From positions 1,486,001 to 1,550,000 of the forward strand of contig NZ_CP031415.1 of NCBI RefSeq assembly GCF_003367315.1: a DNA stretch of 64,000 nucleotides, given 5' to 3'. The DNA is from Saccharospirillum mangrovi. Lineage in GTDB: Bacteria > Pseudomonadota > Gammaproteobacteria > Pseudomonadales > Natronospirillaceae. Numbering within the stretch: position 1 is the first letter of the stretch; every line of letters begins with the position of its first letter. Below the pieces are notes generated by a model. The model was not told the origin of the DNA. It made no database searches and saw only the letters and a program-made list of their open reading frames with translations. Shown here one piece after another: positions 1 to 9,300 of this stretch. Both the position numbers and the translations under genes were made by a program.

Positions 1-1
1 T

Positions 2-289
2 GCTTTTGTCATCCTGATTTTGAGCACTTTGGCGCAGTATATCGCTCAGCCGATTCTTTCTGAGATCGATGTTGATACTCGTGAAGATGGCATTGTTAAA
101 TGGTTCAACGTCAGCAAGGGTTTTGGCTTTATTACCCGCGACAACGGCGAAGATGTGTTTGTGCATTTCCGTTCTATTCGCGGCCGTGGTCACCGCTCTT
201 TGCAGGAAGGTCAACGCGTTAAATTTGGTGTTGTCGAAAGCACCAAAGGCCTGCAAGCGGAAGATGTCACTGTGGTGCGTCAACGTTAA
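2..289 (+). CDS. Membrane-anchored cold-shock domain protein (5' end outside window)
   Basis: The reading frame is open to the left edge. The first visible residues ([16 protein letters not shown]) are hydrophobic and look like the end of a membrane helix. A complete cold-shock domain follows, with RNP1 KGFGFIT and RNP2 VFVHF, ending in VTVVRQR. The protein is therefore a nucleic-acid-binding CSD tethered to the inner membrane, not a free CspA of about 70 residues. A TTG at position 20 could be called as a start, but it lies inside the hydrophobic stretch and has no clear ribosome site, so I treat the gene as 5'-partial. A strong hairpin terminator follows 24 bases after the stop. RNA chaperone function is inferred from the family. 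Confidence 0.8.
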   Translation, partial: AFVILILSTLAQYIAQPILSEIDVDTREDGIVKWFNVSKGFGFITRDNGEDVFVHFRSIRGRGHRSLQEGQRVKFGVVESTKGLQAEDVTVVRQR

Positions 290-313
290 TCAGCGGTCGT
301 TTTTGATCGCAAT

Positions 314-340
314 AAAAAGGCGAGCCTGGCTCGCCTTTTT
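314..340. terminator. Bidirectional rho-independent terminator
   Basis: A perfect stem (AAAAAGGCGAGC / GCTCGCCTTTTT, 3-nt loop) is flanked by A and T runs, so it can stop transcription from both the cold-shock gene and the minus-strand genes to its right. Confidence 0.9.
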
Positions 341-366
341 TGTGTCTGTAATTTGAGGTTCGCGTT

Positions 367-771
367 TCAAGCGCCTTCGGTATGCCATTTCAATTCCGAT
401 TGACGGCCGTCCGGTTGAATCGACAACCAGGCATCCGGGTCGGAACCTTCCTGCCAACCGCCGGCGGCGATGCGTGCTTCGCAATTGAAAAAGGCCGCGG
501 CCGATTGCGCGCATTCCAGATCGTCACGCCAGGGCAGTTCGGTGTGGTTTAGCCACAGACTGGTAAAACCGTCGGCGACTTTTTCAACCACCAGCACCAT
601 AAAACGTTCACCTTCCCAGACGCCTTGAAACGGCCGTGAATTTTTCGGCATGCCGGAAACCCGCTTGCTGGGCGTCAGGTCATCCAGTTGATCGGCCAGC
701 CAGGGTTCGAGCGCATCGACGCTGACGCCGCGCAAATAGATTTCGATATCAGGAGCGTGTTGATGAGTCAC
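367..771 (-). CDS. Conserved hypothetical protein, 134 aa
   Basis: No family recognised. The protein is soluble, with no signal peptide or membrane segment, and is acidic and rich in Trp. I place the start at GTG 771 (protein begins [14 protein letters not shown]) because further upstream the frame runs through the preceding gene. That gene is overlapped by 23 bases, which suggests translational coupling. The product ends just before the bidirectional terminator, so the two minus-strand genes form a short operon. Function unknown. Confidence 0.6.
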   Translation of the reverse strand: MTHQHAPDIEIYLRGVSVDALEPWLADQLDDLTPSKRVSGMPKNSRPFQGVWEGERFMVLVVEKVADGFTSLWLNHTELPWRDDLECAQSAAAFFNCEARIAAGGWQEGSDPDAWLSIQPDGRQSELKWHTEGA

Positions 772-1078
772 TAGCAGGTTCCAGAATAAACAACAAAACA
801 CGAAAGACGCTGAGCGCCAGATAGCCCACCAGCGCATAAAGCCCGCCGGCATAGATAAACACCAGACCGATCAACGAAATCACTTCCTGATTCAGACCGG
901 GCGCCACCAGGGAATTGGTTAACACCACAATCATCATGCCGGCGCAGAAAATAAAACCGCCGGTGGTGAATTGTTTCAGTGAACGTCGGGGCGATTCGGT
1001 TTGGCGGCGTAACCAACCAACCAAAACAGTGCGAACGGTGGACAGACGAGACAGCATGGGCAATGACGCTGAAGGCAT
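749..1078 (-). CDS. Small inner-membrane protein, 109 aa
   Basis: Two or three hydrophobic helices are visible (about residues 40-60, 65-85 and 86-99) after a basic N-terminus, giving a small integral membrane protein of unknown function. The start could be ATG 1078 or the internal ATG at 1057. Neither has a strong ribosome site, and a TATGAT-like -10 on this strand (1093-1088) lies very near ATG 1078, which would favour 1057. The gene is divergent from dapE and overlaps its downstream partner by 23 bases. Confidence 0.6.
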   Translation of the reverse strand: MPSASLPMLSRLSTVRTVLVGWLRRQTESPRRSLKQFTTGGFIFCAGMMIVVLTNSLVAPGLNQEVISLIGLVFIYAGGLYALVGYLALSVFRVLLFILEPASDSSTRS

Positions 1079-1091
1079 TTAACCGTATCAT
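1063..1091 (+). promoter_or_regulatory. Probable sigma-70 promoter of dapE
   Basis: ATGACG, a 17-nt spacer, then TATCAT. The transcription start would fall near 1098, about 28 bases before the dapE ATG. Confidence 0.5.
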
Positions 1092-1125
1092 AGCGCGCTC
1101 CAAACCCGCTGCACAAAGGTTGTCC

Positions 1126-2256
1126 ATGTCGTCCGCAACGCTCGCTCTGGCTAAAGCGCTGATCGCCCGCCCTTCCGTTACGCCCGATGATGCCGGTTGC
1201 CAGGCCTTGCTGGCCGAACGTCTTGCGGCGGTTGGTTTTCACAACGAAGCGCTGCGTTTTGATGACGTCGATAACCTCTGGTCGGTGCACGGCGAGGGCG
1301 GCCCGTTATTGGTGTTTGCCGGCCATACCGATGTGGTGCCGACGGGCGATGCCAAACAATGGCGCTTCCCGCCGTTCGAACCGACCGAAGCCGACGGCTA
1401 CTTGTACGGTCGTGGCGCTGCCGATATGAAAGGCAGTTTGGCTGCCATGACAGTCGCCGCCGAACGCTTTGCGCAAAAACATCCGAATCATCCCGGCCGT
1501 CTGGCTTTTTTGATTACTTCCGATGAAGAAGGCGACGCCTACAACGGCACCACCCGCGTTGTCGATACGCTGGTTGAGCGCGGCGAGAAAATAGACTGGG
1601 CGGTGGTTGGTGAACCTTCCAGCACCCACACCGTTGGCGACGTTATTAAAAACGGCCGTCGCGGTTCCATGCTCGGTTATCTGACGGTTAAAGGCATTCA
1701 GGGGCATGTTGCTTATCCGCATCTGGCGAGTAATCCGGTGCATCGTGTTGCACCTGCCATTGCCGATTTGAGCACCGAAGTCTGGGACAACGGCAACGAC
1801 TTTTTCCCGCCGACCAGTTTTCAGATTGCCAATTTCAATTCCGGCACCGGCGCTACCAATGTGATTCCCGGCGAAGCGCACATTGTCTTTAGTTTCCGTT
1901 TCAGCACCGAAGTGACCGCCGAACAATTGCAGCAACGCACCCGGGCGATGCTCGACAAACACGAGCTGGAATACGACCTGCGTTTTGAAGTAAAAGGCCA
2001 GCCGTTTTTGACCGAGCGCGGCGCGCTGGTGCAGGCGGCGACCCAGGCCGTGCAAGATGTGATGGGCTTTGAAACGGAATTATCGACCGCCGGCGGCACC
2101 TCCGACGGTCGCTTTATCGCGCCGACTGGCGCGCAAGTGGTCGAGCTTGGGCCGGTCAACGCCACCATTCACAAAGTCGATGAATGCGTTGCCGTGGCCG
2201 ATCTTGAACAGTTAACCGAACTGTATCTGGCCGTCATGGAAAATCTGCTTATTTGA
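1126..2256 (+). CDS. dapE: Succinyl-diaminopimelate desuccinylase
   Basis: Hydrolyses N-succinyl-LL-2,6-diaminopimelate to LL-diaminopimelate and succinate in the succinylase branch of lysine and peptidoglycan precursor synthesis; a cytoplasmic di-zinc M20 enzyme. Motifs seen: FAGHTDVVP (metal His), GRGAADMKG (bridging Asp), SDEEGDA (catalytic and metal Glu), VVGEPSS (metal Glu) and NATIHKVDE near the C-terminus (metal His). At 376 residues it matches the usual length of about 375. I chose ATG 1126, preceded by AAAGG, over the longer upstream frame, because the protein then begins with the normal [15 protein letters not shown] block. The stop overlaps the convergent gene by 8 bases. Confidence 0.96.
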   Translation: MSSATLALAKALIARPSVTPDDAGCQALLAERLAAVGFHNEALRFDDVDNLWSVHGEGGPLLVFAGHTDVVPTGDAKQWRFPPFEPTEADGYLYGRGAADMKGSLAAMTVAAERFAQKHPNHPGRLAFLITSDEEGDAYNGTTRVVDTLVERGEKIDWAVVGEPSSTHTVGDVIKNGRRGSMLGYLTVKGIQGHVAYPHLASNPVHRVAPAIADLSTEVWDNGNDFFPPTSFQIANFNSGTGATNVIPGEAHIVFSFRFSTEVTAEQLQQRTRAMLDKHELEYDLRFEVKGQPFLTERGALVQAATQAVQDVMGFETELSTAGGTSDGRFIAPTGAQVVELGPVNATIHKVDECVAVADLEQLTELYLAVMENLLI

Positions 2257-2635
2257 ACTCCAGGCCCTTGAGCTGCAGGTTCAGCGCCCGGCCACTGATC
2301 TGCACTTCGTACAGGCTGAAGCAGAGCGAGGCCACTAACAGCAGCAGCGAGAGTGCAAAAAATCCGGTGCCAATGGTGGCCTGATTCAAAAACAAAAAGA
2401 ACATCGCCAACACACAGCCAATAAACGCCAGAACACCCAGCACCTGCATGCGGCGAATCGCTTCGATACGGATTTTTAAATTTAAAATCTGATCGGTTAA
2501 ATCGCTGTTCGGGTCGTCCTGGTTTTGCCGAATCAGCGTGCGAATTAATTGAGCGACCACCAAAAACCGATTGGTGTATGCCAACAGCAACAACGAAATG
2601 GCGGGAAAGAGTAAAGCGGGTGTGGTCAGGTTCAT
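2249..2635 (-). CDS. DUF2721 family membrane protein
   Basis: A 128-residue protein with an N-terminal helix (about 4-26), a charged central stretch carrying [18 protein letters not shown], and two further helices (about 65-85 and 88-112). This order is typical of DUF2721 inner-membrane proteins, whose function is not known. It converges on dapE with an 8-base overlap and is divergent from the TerB-like gene, with 44 bases between the two starts. Confidence 0.8.
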   Translation of the reverse strand: MNLTTPALLFPAISLLLLAYTNRFLVVAQLIRTLIRQNQDDPNSDLTDQILNLKIRIEAIRRMQVLGVLAFIGCVLAMFFLFLNQATIGTGFFALSLLLLVASLCFSLYEVQISGRALNLQLKGLEFK

Positions 2636-2679
2636 CAGCTTGCTACACTCCGGCGTTCAGCAAGGGGAGGAGGATGTTC

Positions 2680-3111
2680 ATGTTAGCTAAATTGCTGGAC
2701 TGGTTTGAAGCGCCCAAGGAAAAAACAGTCGAATTAACCGCCGACGAAGCCGCCACCGTTTTGATGGTGGAAATCATGTTGGCCGACCAAACGCAAGACG
2801 AACGCGAAGCCGCCTTAATTGCCGAACGCCTCGCCATCCGCACCGGAGATGACCTCGCCACCGCCAAAGCGCTGGTCAACAAAGCCCGGCAAATGCACAA
2901 CGACAGCCCCGACCTGTACCCCTTCACCCGCGTCATTAACGACCAGTTCGACGAAGCGCAAAAATATCAGTTGGTGGTGGATTTGTGGCGAACCGCCCTC
3001 GCCGATAACAGCATCGATAAACTGGAAGAACACATGATCCGACGCATTGCCGATATGCTGTATTTACACCACAGCCATTTTATTCAGGCCAAACACGCCG
3101 CTCAGCAATAA
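2680..3111 (+). CDS. TerB-like (DjlA N-terminal type) protein
   Basis: A 143-residue, all-helical acidic protein resembling the tellurite-resistance TerB / DjlA N-terminal fold. Seen: LTADEAATVLMVEIMLADQ, DEREAALIAERL, YPFTRVINDQF and a C-terminal LEEHMIRRIADMLYLHHSHF, the usual last helix pair of the family. The start at ATG 2680 follows AGGAGG (2668-2673) at ideal spacing; an ATG at 2674 is too close to it. An extended -10 (TGCTACACT, 2641-2649) lies upstream. TerB-like proteins bind metal or sit in stress-related membrane complexes. Here the gene stands alone, so no specific role can be given. Confidence 0.8.
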   Translation: MLAKLLDWFEAPKEKTVELTADEAATVLMVEIMLADQTQDEREAALIAERLAIRTGDDLATAKALVNKARQMHNDSPDLYPFTRVINDQFDEAQKYQLVVDLWRTALADNSIDKLEEHMIRRIADMLYLHHSHFIQAKHAAQQ

Positions 3112-3422
3112 ACCCCTTCTTCGAATTCTTTTATCAAAAAACAAAACCATACGGCGATGCAGATGTTCGTCGGATTTTTGTCTGAAAAAATTCAAAAACC
3201 GCCAAAAAATTGGCGCGCATTACTACAGTTTTTCCAATCGGTGCCGATGTAAGTTCACAAAGATGGTCATCGCGTTGCAACCTTTGTGAACTCGGTCAAT
3301 ACTAGTGAGTAATTCGGGTTGCAAATAAAATGTTGCCTGCAACCGCTGTCGGATTGGAATGCGGATGTCTGACCGTGTTCCCCATCTGGTCGCACGGATT
3401 TTCTGGTTGGAGTTTTAAAGAA
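3112..3422. other. Intergenic region without a gene
   Basis: AT-richer than its surroundings. It contains the long inverted repeat at 3253-3291 and several GTTGCAA/TTGCAAC words nearer the next gene. No convincing coding frame, tRNA or terminator was seen. Confidence 0.6.
3253..3291. repeat. Perfect 10-bp inverted repeat, candidate operator or leader hairpin
   Basis: GTTCACAAAG (3253-3262) and CTTTGTGAAC (3282-3291) are exact reverse complements separated by 19 bases. They lie 132 bases before the VanY-like gene. There is no T-run, so a terminator is unlikely. Confidence 0.6.
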
Positions 3423-4787
3423 GTGAATCGTAGACAGTTCCTATTTCAGGCACTTTCGGTCTCTGCCATGGCCGCGGGAACCGGTTATGCAACGCTGGAT
3501 ATGATTCGTCGCTCATCGCCGGAATGGGCCATCAGCCAAGCGGAAAAAGCGCGCAAGGCGGCCGAAGATGCTTTGAAGTCTGGCCCGGTTTCCGATGAAG
3601 GTGCGTTAGCCAGTGCACCGCCGCAGCCGCCGGCCCAGCCGGTACAACCGCAACCGACTCAACCGACCGCACCCATTGAACCCGCACCGGCCACGCCGGC
3701 TTCCGATATTGCCCGGCAACGGACTCCGTTAGCCGACCCGGCAGCCGATGGCTGGCGTGAAACCTTCGCGCGTCAGCAAGCCTTGCAGCCTGAACTGCCA
3801 CAAAAAGTGCCGCAAACTCCGCAAGCGCCAGTTGTCGCTCAGACCGAACCGACGCCAACACCAGCGCCAGCGATAACCCCAGCGCCGCAACCGTCGCCCC
3901 AGGACCGGCTCGACCGCCTGGCGCGTCAGGAAGCCGCGCAACAGTCGCTGACCGATAAGCCCATCGACAACGTATTGCCCACCGAACCGCTGGCCGTAAA
4001 CGATTCATTGCTGGATGAAAGCCAGGCATCGACCGATGCGCCGGTGTACGTGGAAGAATCTCAGGATCAGGCTGAGAAAGTGCGGCAGAAAGTCGAGCAC
4101 TTTGAATACGACTTTTCCGATGACGTTTTTGTCACCCAGGCCGATTTCCAGACATTGGTATCGGCGCTCGAACGCATCAACCGCGTTCAGGCGTATGTCG
4201 GGCATGGCAACTTCAACATCATCGCCTTTGACGACATGGTTCGTTACGCCCGTTACCAGCCGCGCATTGGCGAGTTCACACCGCGTGAGTTGGATTATCT
4301 GGAACAGTTGTTTTACGACGATGTTCGCGACCTGGGCTTTTTCGGCGAGCGTGTTATCAGTCGGCTCGATCACCGGCTGAACGCCAACGACATTCAGAAG
4401 ATTCAAGGCACCGGCCATTTCCTGTTGCGCGGGCAATCGGAAAGTTTCTACAACCAGTTGCGCGCCCAGGTGGGCGACTCGCTGATTCTGACCAGCGGCG
4501 TGCGCGGCGTGGTTAAGCAATACCACCTGTTTATGGCGAAAGTCGTGCAGGCTGAAGGCAATATCTCGCGCGCTTCCCGCTCACTGGCACCGCCGGGGCA
4601 TTCCTACCACGCCATTGGCGATTTCGACGTTGGCCGTGTGGGTGGCGGGTTGAGCAACTTCACGTCCGACTTCGCCGAAACCGACGAATACAAACGTCTG
4701 CGCGATCTGGGTTTTGTGCACATCCGCTACACGCAAGACAACGAATTCGGCGTGCGTTTTGAGCCATGGCATATTCGGGTCGTCTAG
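3423..4787 (+). CDS. Tat-exported VanY-type (M15) DD/LD-carboxypeptidase-like protein
   Basis: Begins NRRQFLFQALSVSAMAAG, a twin-arginine export signal. This supports the GTG at 3423, 11 bases after a GGAG, over the upstream ATG at 3330. Residues about 55-200 are a Pro/Gln/Ala-rich linker, probably wall-spanning. The last 200 residues carry an M15B peptidase domain with zinc motifs GHSYHAIGDFDV (His near 393, Asp near 402) and a terminal EPWHI (His near 450). Family members trim peptidoglycan stem peptides. Tat export with such a long disordered spacer is unusual, since most VanY-like enzymes use Sec. The stop codon sits in a perfect hairpin (4777-4796). Confidence 0.8.
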   Translation: MNRRQFLFQALSVSAMAAGTGYATLDMIRRSSPEWAISQAEKARKAAEDALKSGPVSDEGALASAPPQPPAQPVQPQPTQPTAPIEPAPATPASDIARQRTPLADPAADGWRETFARQQALQPELPQKVPQTPQAPVVAQTEPTPTPAPAITPAPQPSPQDRLDRLARQEAAQQSLTDKPIDNVLPTEPLAVNDSLLDESQASTDAPVYVEESQDQAEKVRQKVEHFEYDFSDDVFVTQADFQTLVSALERINRVQAYVGHGNFNIIAFDDMVRYARYQPRIGEFTPRELDYLEQLFYDDVRDLGFFGERVISRLDHRLNANDIQKIQGTGHFLLRGQSESFYNQLRAQVGDSLILTSGVRGVVKQYHLFMAKVVQAEGNISRASRSLAPPGHSYHAIGDFDVGRVGGGLSNFTSDFAETDEYKRLRDLGFVHIRYTQDNEFGVRFEPWHIRVV

Positions 4788-4890
4788 TGACGACCCGGGG
4801 AGACGCTTGACGCTTAACGGGAGACGCTAATTAGCGGACACCTATTCAGCGTCTCACGTCTGGGCGGCATTCCGCTCCCGTTCAGCGTCT
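4777..4890. repeat. REP-like cluster of hairpins between convergent genes
   Basis: GGGTCGTC-tagt-GACGACCC (4777-4796) contains the VanY-like stop codon. It is followed by AGACGCT words at 4801 and 4822 and inverted AGCGTCT copies at 4848 and 4883, the last reaching the 3' end of the DAHP synthase gene. An AACGGGAG/CTCCCGTT pair lies in the same stretch. The layout resembles a repetitive extragenic palindrome and could also act as a weak two-way terminator. Confidence 0.5.
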
Positions 4891-6231
4891 AGCTTTCTTC
4901 ACCGCCTCTGCAATCAAGAACGCCAACTCCAACGCCTGATCGGCATTCAACCTTGGGTCGCAATGGCTGTGGTAGCGTTCGGCCAGGTCGTGTTCGGTGA
5001 TCTGGAAGGCGCCGCCGATGCATTCGGTGACGTTGCGGCCGGTCATTTCGAAATGCACACCGCCGGCGTGGGTGCCTTCGGCGCTGTGAATCTGAAAGAA
5101 ATCCTTCACTTCCGAGAGAATCGAATCGACGGCGCGGGTTTTGTAACCGGTGTCGGTTTTGATGGTGTTGCCGTGCATCGGATCGGAACTCCACACCACC
5201 TGTTTGCCTTCGGCTTTAACGCGACGCAGCAGCGCCGGGAAATGTTCGGCAATTTTGTCGGCGCCCATGCGCACAATCAGGTTCAGGCGGCCCGGTTCGT
5301 TGTCCGGGTTGAGAATGTCGATCAGGCGGATCAGTTCGTCCGGGTCGGTGCTCGGGCCGGTTTTCAAACCCAGCGGGTTGTGAATGCCACGGCAGAATTC
5401 AACGTGCGCGCTGTCGAGCTGGCGCGTGCGATCACCGATCCACACCATGTGTGCGGCGCAGTCGTACCAGTTGCCGGTCAGGCTGTCGCGGCGTGTCAGT
5501 GCCTGTTCGTAGGGCAGCAACAGCGCTTCGTGCGAGGTGAAAAACTGGGTTTCGCGAATCTGCGGCGTGTTGTCGGGTGAAATACCGCAGGCGCTCATAA
5601 AGGCCAGCGTTTCGTCGATCATGTCGGCCAGGTGCTGGTAGCGCTCGCCTTGCGGGCTTTTCTCGATAAAACCCAGGTTCCACTGATGCACCTTGTGCAA
5701 ATCCGCCAGGCCGCCTTGGGCAAAGGCGCGCAACAAATTCAGCGTTGATGACGACTGGTGATAGGCCTTCAACATGCGTTGCGGATCGGGCGTGCGGGAC
5801 GCTGCATCGAAATCGATGCCGTTGATGATGTCGCCACGGTACGCCGGCAGCGTCACACCGTTCTGGGTTTCGTCGTCGGCTGAGCGCGGCTTGGCGAACT
5901 GGCCGGCCATACGGCCGATTTTCACCACCGGGCTTTGGCCGGCAAACGTCAGCACAACCGCCATTTGCAGCAGCACCATAAAGGTGTCGCGAATGTGGTT
6001 GGTATTGAACTCTTTGAAGCTCTCGGCGCAGTCGCCGCCTTGCAGCAAAAACGCTTCGCCGCGTGCGACTTTCGCCAGTTGCGCTTTCAGCGCTCTGGCT
6101 TCGCCGGCAAACACCAGCGGCGGTTGGTCGGCGAGTTCGCGTTCCACGGCGGCCAGGGCGTCCTGGTCGGGGTAGGTGGGCATCTGGCGGATGGTTTTTC
6201 CGCGCCAGGATTCGGGAGTCCAGGCTGACAT
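4882..6231 (-). CDS. 3-deoxy-7-phosphoheptulonate (DAHP) synthase, class II
   Basis: Condenses phosphoenolpyruvate with erythrose 4-phosphate, the first step of the shikimate pathway. At 449 residues it is a class II (plant-like) enzyme, unrelated in length to the AroFGH class of about 350. Seen: [11 protein letters not shown] near residue 70, [45 protein letters not shown] and [18 protein letters not shown], which are the substrate and metal sites of the class. The start at ATG 6231 (protein MSAWTPESW) is preceded by AGGTAA and matches homologues better than the upstream ATG at 6309. Three consecutive hairpins lie upstream of the start. Confidence 0.95.
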   Translation of the reverse strand: MSAWTPESWRGKTIRQMPTYPDQDALAAVERELADQPPLVFAGEARALKAQLAKVARGEAFLLQGGDCAESFKEFNTNHIRDTFMVLLQMAVVLTFAGQSPVVKIGRMAGQFAKPRSADDETQNGVTLPAYRGDIINGIDFDAASRTPDPQRMLKAYHQSSSTLNLLRAFAQGGLADLHKVHQWNLGFIEKSPQGERYQHLADMIDETLAFMSACGISPDNTPQIRETQFFTSHEALLLPYEQALTRRDSLTGNWYDCAAHMVWIGDRTRQLDSAHVEFCRGIHNPLGLKTGPSTDPDELIRLIDILNPDNEPGRLNLIVRMGADKIAEHFPALLRRVKAEGKQVVWSSDPMHGNTIKTDTGYKTRAVDSILSEVKDFFQIHSAEGTHAGGVHFEMTGRNVTECIGGAFQITEHDLAERYHSHCDPRLNADQALELAFLIAEAVKKARR

Positions 6232-6269
6232 GGTGTTACCTAAATCGGGGGTTAACAGAAGGCGGTATT

Positions 6270-6340
6270 CTGCCTTATTGAAGGCAGGCGTGCATTTTAT
6301 GCACTGCATTGCCGAAATCTATTGCGGATTCGGCAATGCA
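6270..6340. repeat. Three adjacent perfect hairpins between ydiJ and the DAHP synthase gene
   Basis: CTGCCTT-attg-AAGGCAG (6270-6287), GTGCAT-ttt-ATGCAC (6290-6304) and TGCATTGCCGAA / TTCGGCAATGCA with a 12-nt loop (6305-6340). They lie downstream of ydiJ (minus strand) and in the upstream region of the DAHP synthase gene. No T-run follows, so classic termination is uncertain. A leader structure or operator for aromatic synthesis is possible. Confidence 0.6.
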
Positions 6341-6352
6341 GGTTTTCAAAGT

Positions 6353-9300
6353 TCAGTGCGTCTGAATCTGCCCCGCCAAAAATTGCAGCGGATGGCGCAA
6401 CTGAACGCCTTGCAGGCGGTCCACCTGAGAGCGGCACGAATAGCCGGTGGCGACCAGCGCTTCGCTCGGTTCGCTGTCGATCACTGCCCGCCACGATAAA
6501 TCGTAGATGCGCGCCGAGGTGTCGCGGTTGCGCGCTTCGTGGCCGTAAGTACCGGCCATGCCGCAGCAGCCGACATTTTTCAGCGTCAGTTCCTGGCCGA
6601 GTGCCGCGAAAACTGTTTGCCAATCGGCCATGCTGGCGGCGGCGTTGGTTTTTTCGGTGCAGTGGCCGAGCAACTGAACCCGGCCGGGGCGGAATTGTTC
6701 GCTCACGGCCTGCAACTGATCGAGCCGTTGGCCGAGAAATTCCTGCAACAGCCAAACGTCGGGAACCTCGCCTTCGAGGTACTTTTTATATTCGCTGCGG
6801 TACGCCAGCGTCATCGAGGGGTCGATGCCGACTAACGGAATGCCGGCTTGCGCCAGGGCGTTGAAATCGCGTTGGCGGCGTTGGGCAACGCGGGTGAAGG
6901 CTTTCAGGAAACCGTGCACGTGCAGCGGTTTGCCGTTGGCGCGGTAGGGCATTACCCAAACGCGGAAACCGAGCTTTTGCAGCAACGCCAGAATGTCGCC
7001 AACGACATCGGTGTCGAAAAAGCTGGTGAAGGCGTCTTGCACAATCACCACCGAGCGGGCTTTTTCGTCGGCCGATAACCGCGCCAGCCGCGCTGGCGTT
7101 GCCCAACCGATGCCGTGTTTGCGCATCAGGTCGCTTAAATGGCGGCGGTGAATGAGCGGGCTATCAACCATGCCAGCGCCGCGCTTGAGCAACCAGGCGA
7201 AGGGTTTTGCGCGCATCAGGCCGTTGTAGATCCATTTGAACGGCGCACGCGCCAGCAGCGGAATCACAAATTCCAGCGTGCCGATGAAATAGTCTTTCAG
7301 CGGGCGCAGATAACGGCCGTGGTACAGGTGCAAAAACTTGGCGCGGAATTCCGGCACATCAACTTTGATCGGGCATTGGCCGCTGCACGATTTACAGGCC
7401 AGGCAACCGGCCATCGAATCGTAGACTTCCTGGCTGAAATCGTAGTCGCCGCGTTTCAGCGCCAGGCTGTTTTTCAGCCGCGTCGGGAATTGCCGCCAGC
7501 CGGAACCTTGCAGTTGGGCAGTGGCGACATCGAAGGTGTTAACGCCTTGCTCGCCCAGCGCCCGAAGCCACTCGCGCAACAAAGACGCCCGGCCCTTGGG
7601 CGACTGGCGGCGGTCGCGGGTGCCTTTCCACGACGGGCACATGGCGTCGTTCGGGTCGTAGTTGTAGCAGGCGCCGTTGCCGTTGCAGTAAACGGCTTCT
7701 TTCTGGTGCTGCCAACTGGCGACGGGAATGGTGCGGTCGAGTTCGCCGCGGGTGGTGACCGCGTCGATAATCGTCAGCGGCTGGCTGGTGTCGGCGGTGG
7801 CAATTTTGCCGGGGTTCAGTTGGTTGTGCGGGTCGAAGGCGCGTTTAATCGCTTGCAATTCCGGGTACAGATCGCCAAAGAAACTCGGCGCGAATTCCGA
7901 GCGCACGCCCTTGCCGTGTTCGCCCCACAACAGGCCGCCGTATTGCTGAACCAGCTTCACCACTTCGTCGGTGATCAGGCGCACCCGCGCCAGCGAGGCT
8001 TCGTCTTTCATATCCAGCGCCGGCCGCACGTGCAGCACGCCGGCATCGACGTGGCCGAACATGCCGTAGGTCAGGCCTTCGCGGTCGAGTACGGCGCGAA
8101 AATCCATAATAAAGTCGGCCAGGTTTTCCGGCGGCACGGCGGTGTCTTCAACAAAGGGCACTGGCCGGGCTTCGCCCTGGGCATTGCCGAGCAAACCCAC
8201 GGCGCGTTTGCGCATACCCCAAATGCGGCCCACCGCTGCGGCGCCACGCGCTACCGTGTAACCGTTGCATTGGCCGGGCTGGCCGGCGAGGGTGTCGAGC
8301 CGGTCGGTCAGGCGTTTGAGACCTGCTTCGAGTTCGGTTTCATCGTCGGCGGTGTATTCCACCAGATTGATGCCTTCGATGATTTCGCCGTCGGCAGCCG
8401 GGAAAAACTCGGCAACGCCGTTCCAGCTGATGTCGTTTTTTGCCAGGCCCAGCACTTTGCTGTCGACGGTTTCAATCGAAGTCGGTTGCGCCTGCATTAA
8501 GGTTTGCGCATCGCGCAGCGAGGTTTCAAACGAGTCGTAACGCACGTTCACCAGCGCCGAGAATTTGGGAATGCGCAGCACGTTCAGTTTGGCTTCGACA
8601 ATAAAACCCAGCGTGCCTTCACTGCCGCACAGAATGTTGTTCAGGTCGAACTGGCCGGCGTCGTTGCGGATGTGCGCCAGGTCATAGCCGGTGAGGCAGC
8701 GGTTCAGTTTGGGAAAGCGGGCGTCGATGTCGGCATGGCGGCGAATCTGAACGTCGTCCACGGTGCGGTGAATGGCACCGATTAGGCCCGGTGCGTCTTT
8801 CAATTCGGCCAGTTGCGCCTCGCTGAGCGGGCCGCTGTCGAGGCGGGTTCCGTCGAGCAAAACGGTGCTTAACGCCAATACATGATCGCGGGTTTTGCCG
8901 TACATCACCGAACCCTGGCCGGAGGCGTCGGTGTTGATCATGCCGCCAATGGTGGCGCGGTTGCTGGTGGACAGTTCTGGCGCAAAAAAGTAGCCGTGTT
9001 CTTTGAGTGCCGCATTGAGCTGGTCTTTCACCACACCGGCTTCCACCCGCGCCCAGCCTTCTTCGGCGTTGATTTCCAGAATGCGGTTCAGGTGGCGCGA
9101 CAGGTCTACCACGATGCCGTCGGTCAGCGATTGGCCGTTGGTGCCGGTGCCGCCGCCGCGTGGGCTGAGCACGATGTCGTGCCATTGGGTTTGGCTGGCG
9201 AGTGCGGTGGCGCGCTGAACGTCTTGGGCGTGCTTGGGAAAAATGACCGCCTGCGGCAACACCTGATAGATGGAATTGTCGGTCGCCAGCACAGTGCGGT

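Noticed and set aside
7139-8500. 453-codon plus-strand ORF opposite ydiJ
   Set aside because: Shadow frame of a GC-rich gene; no recognisable domain, and the minus-strand product is a clear full-length family member.
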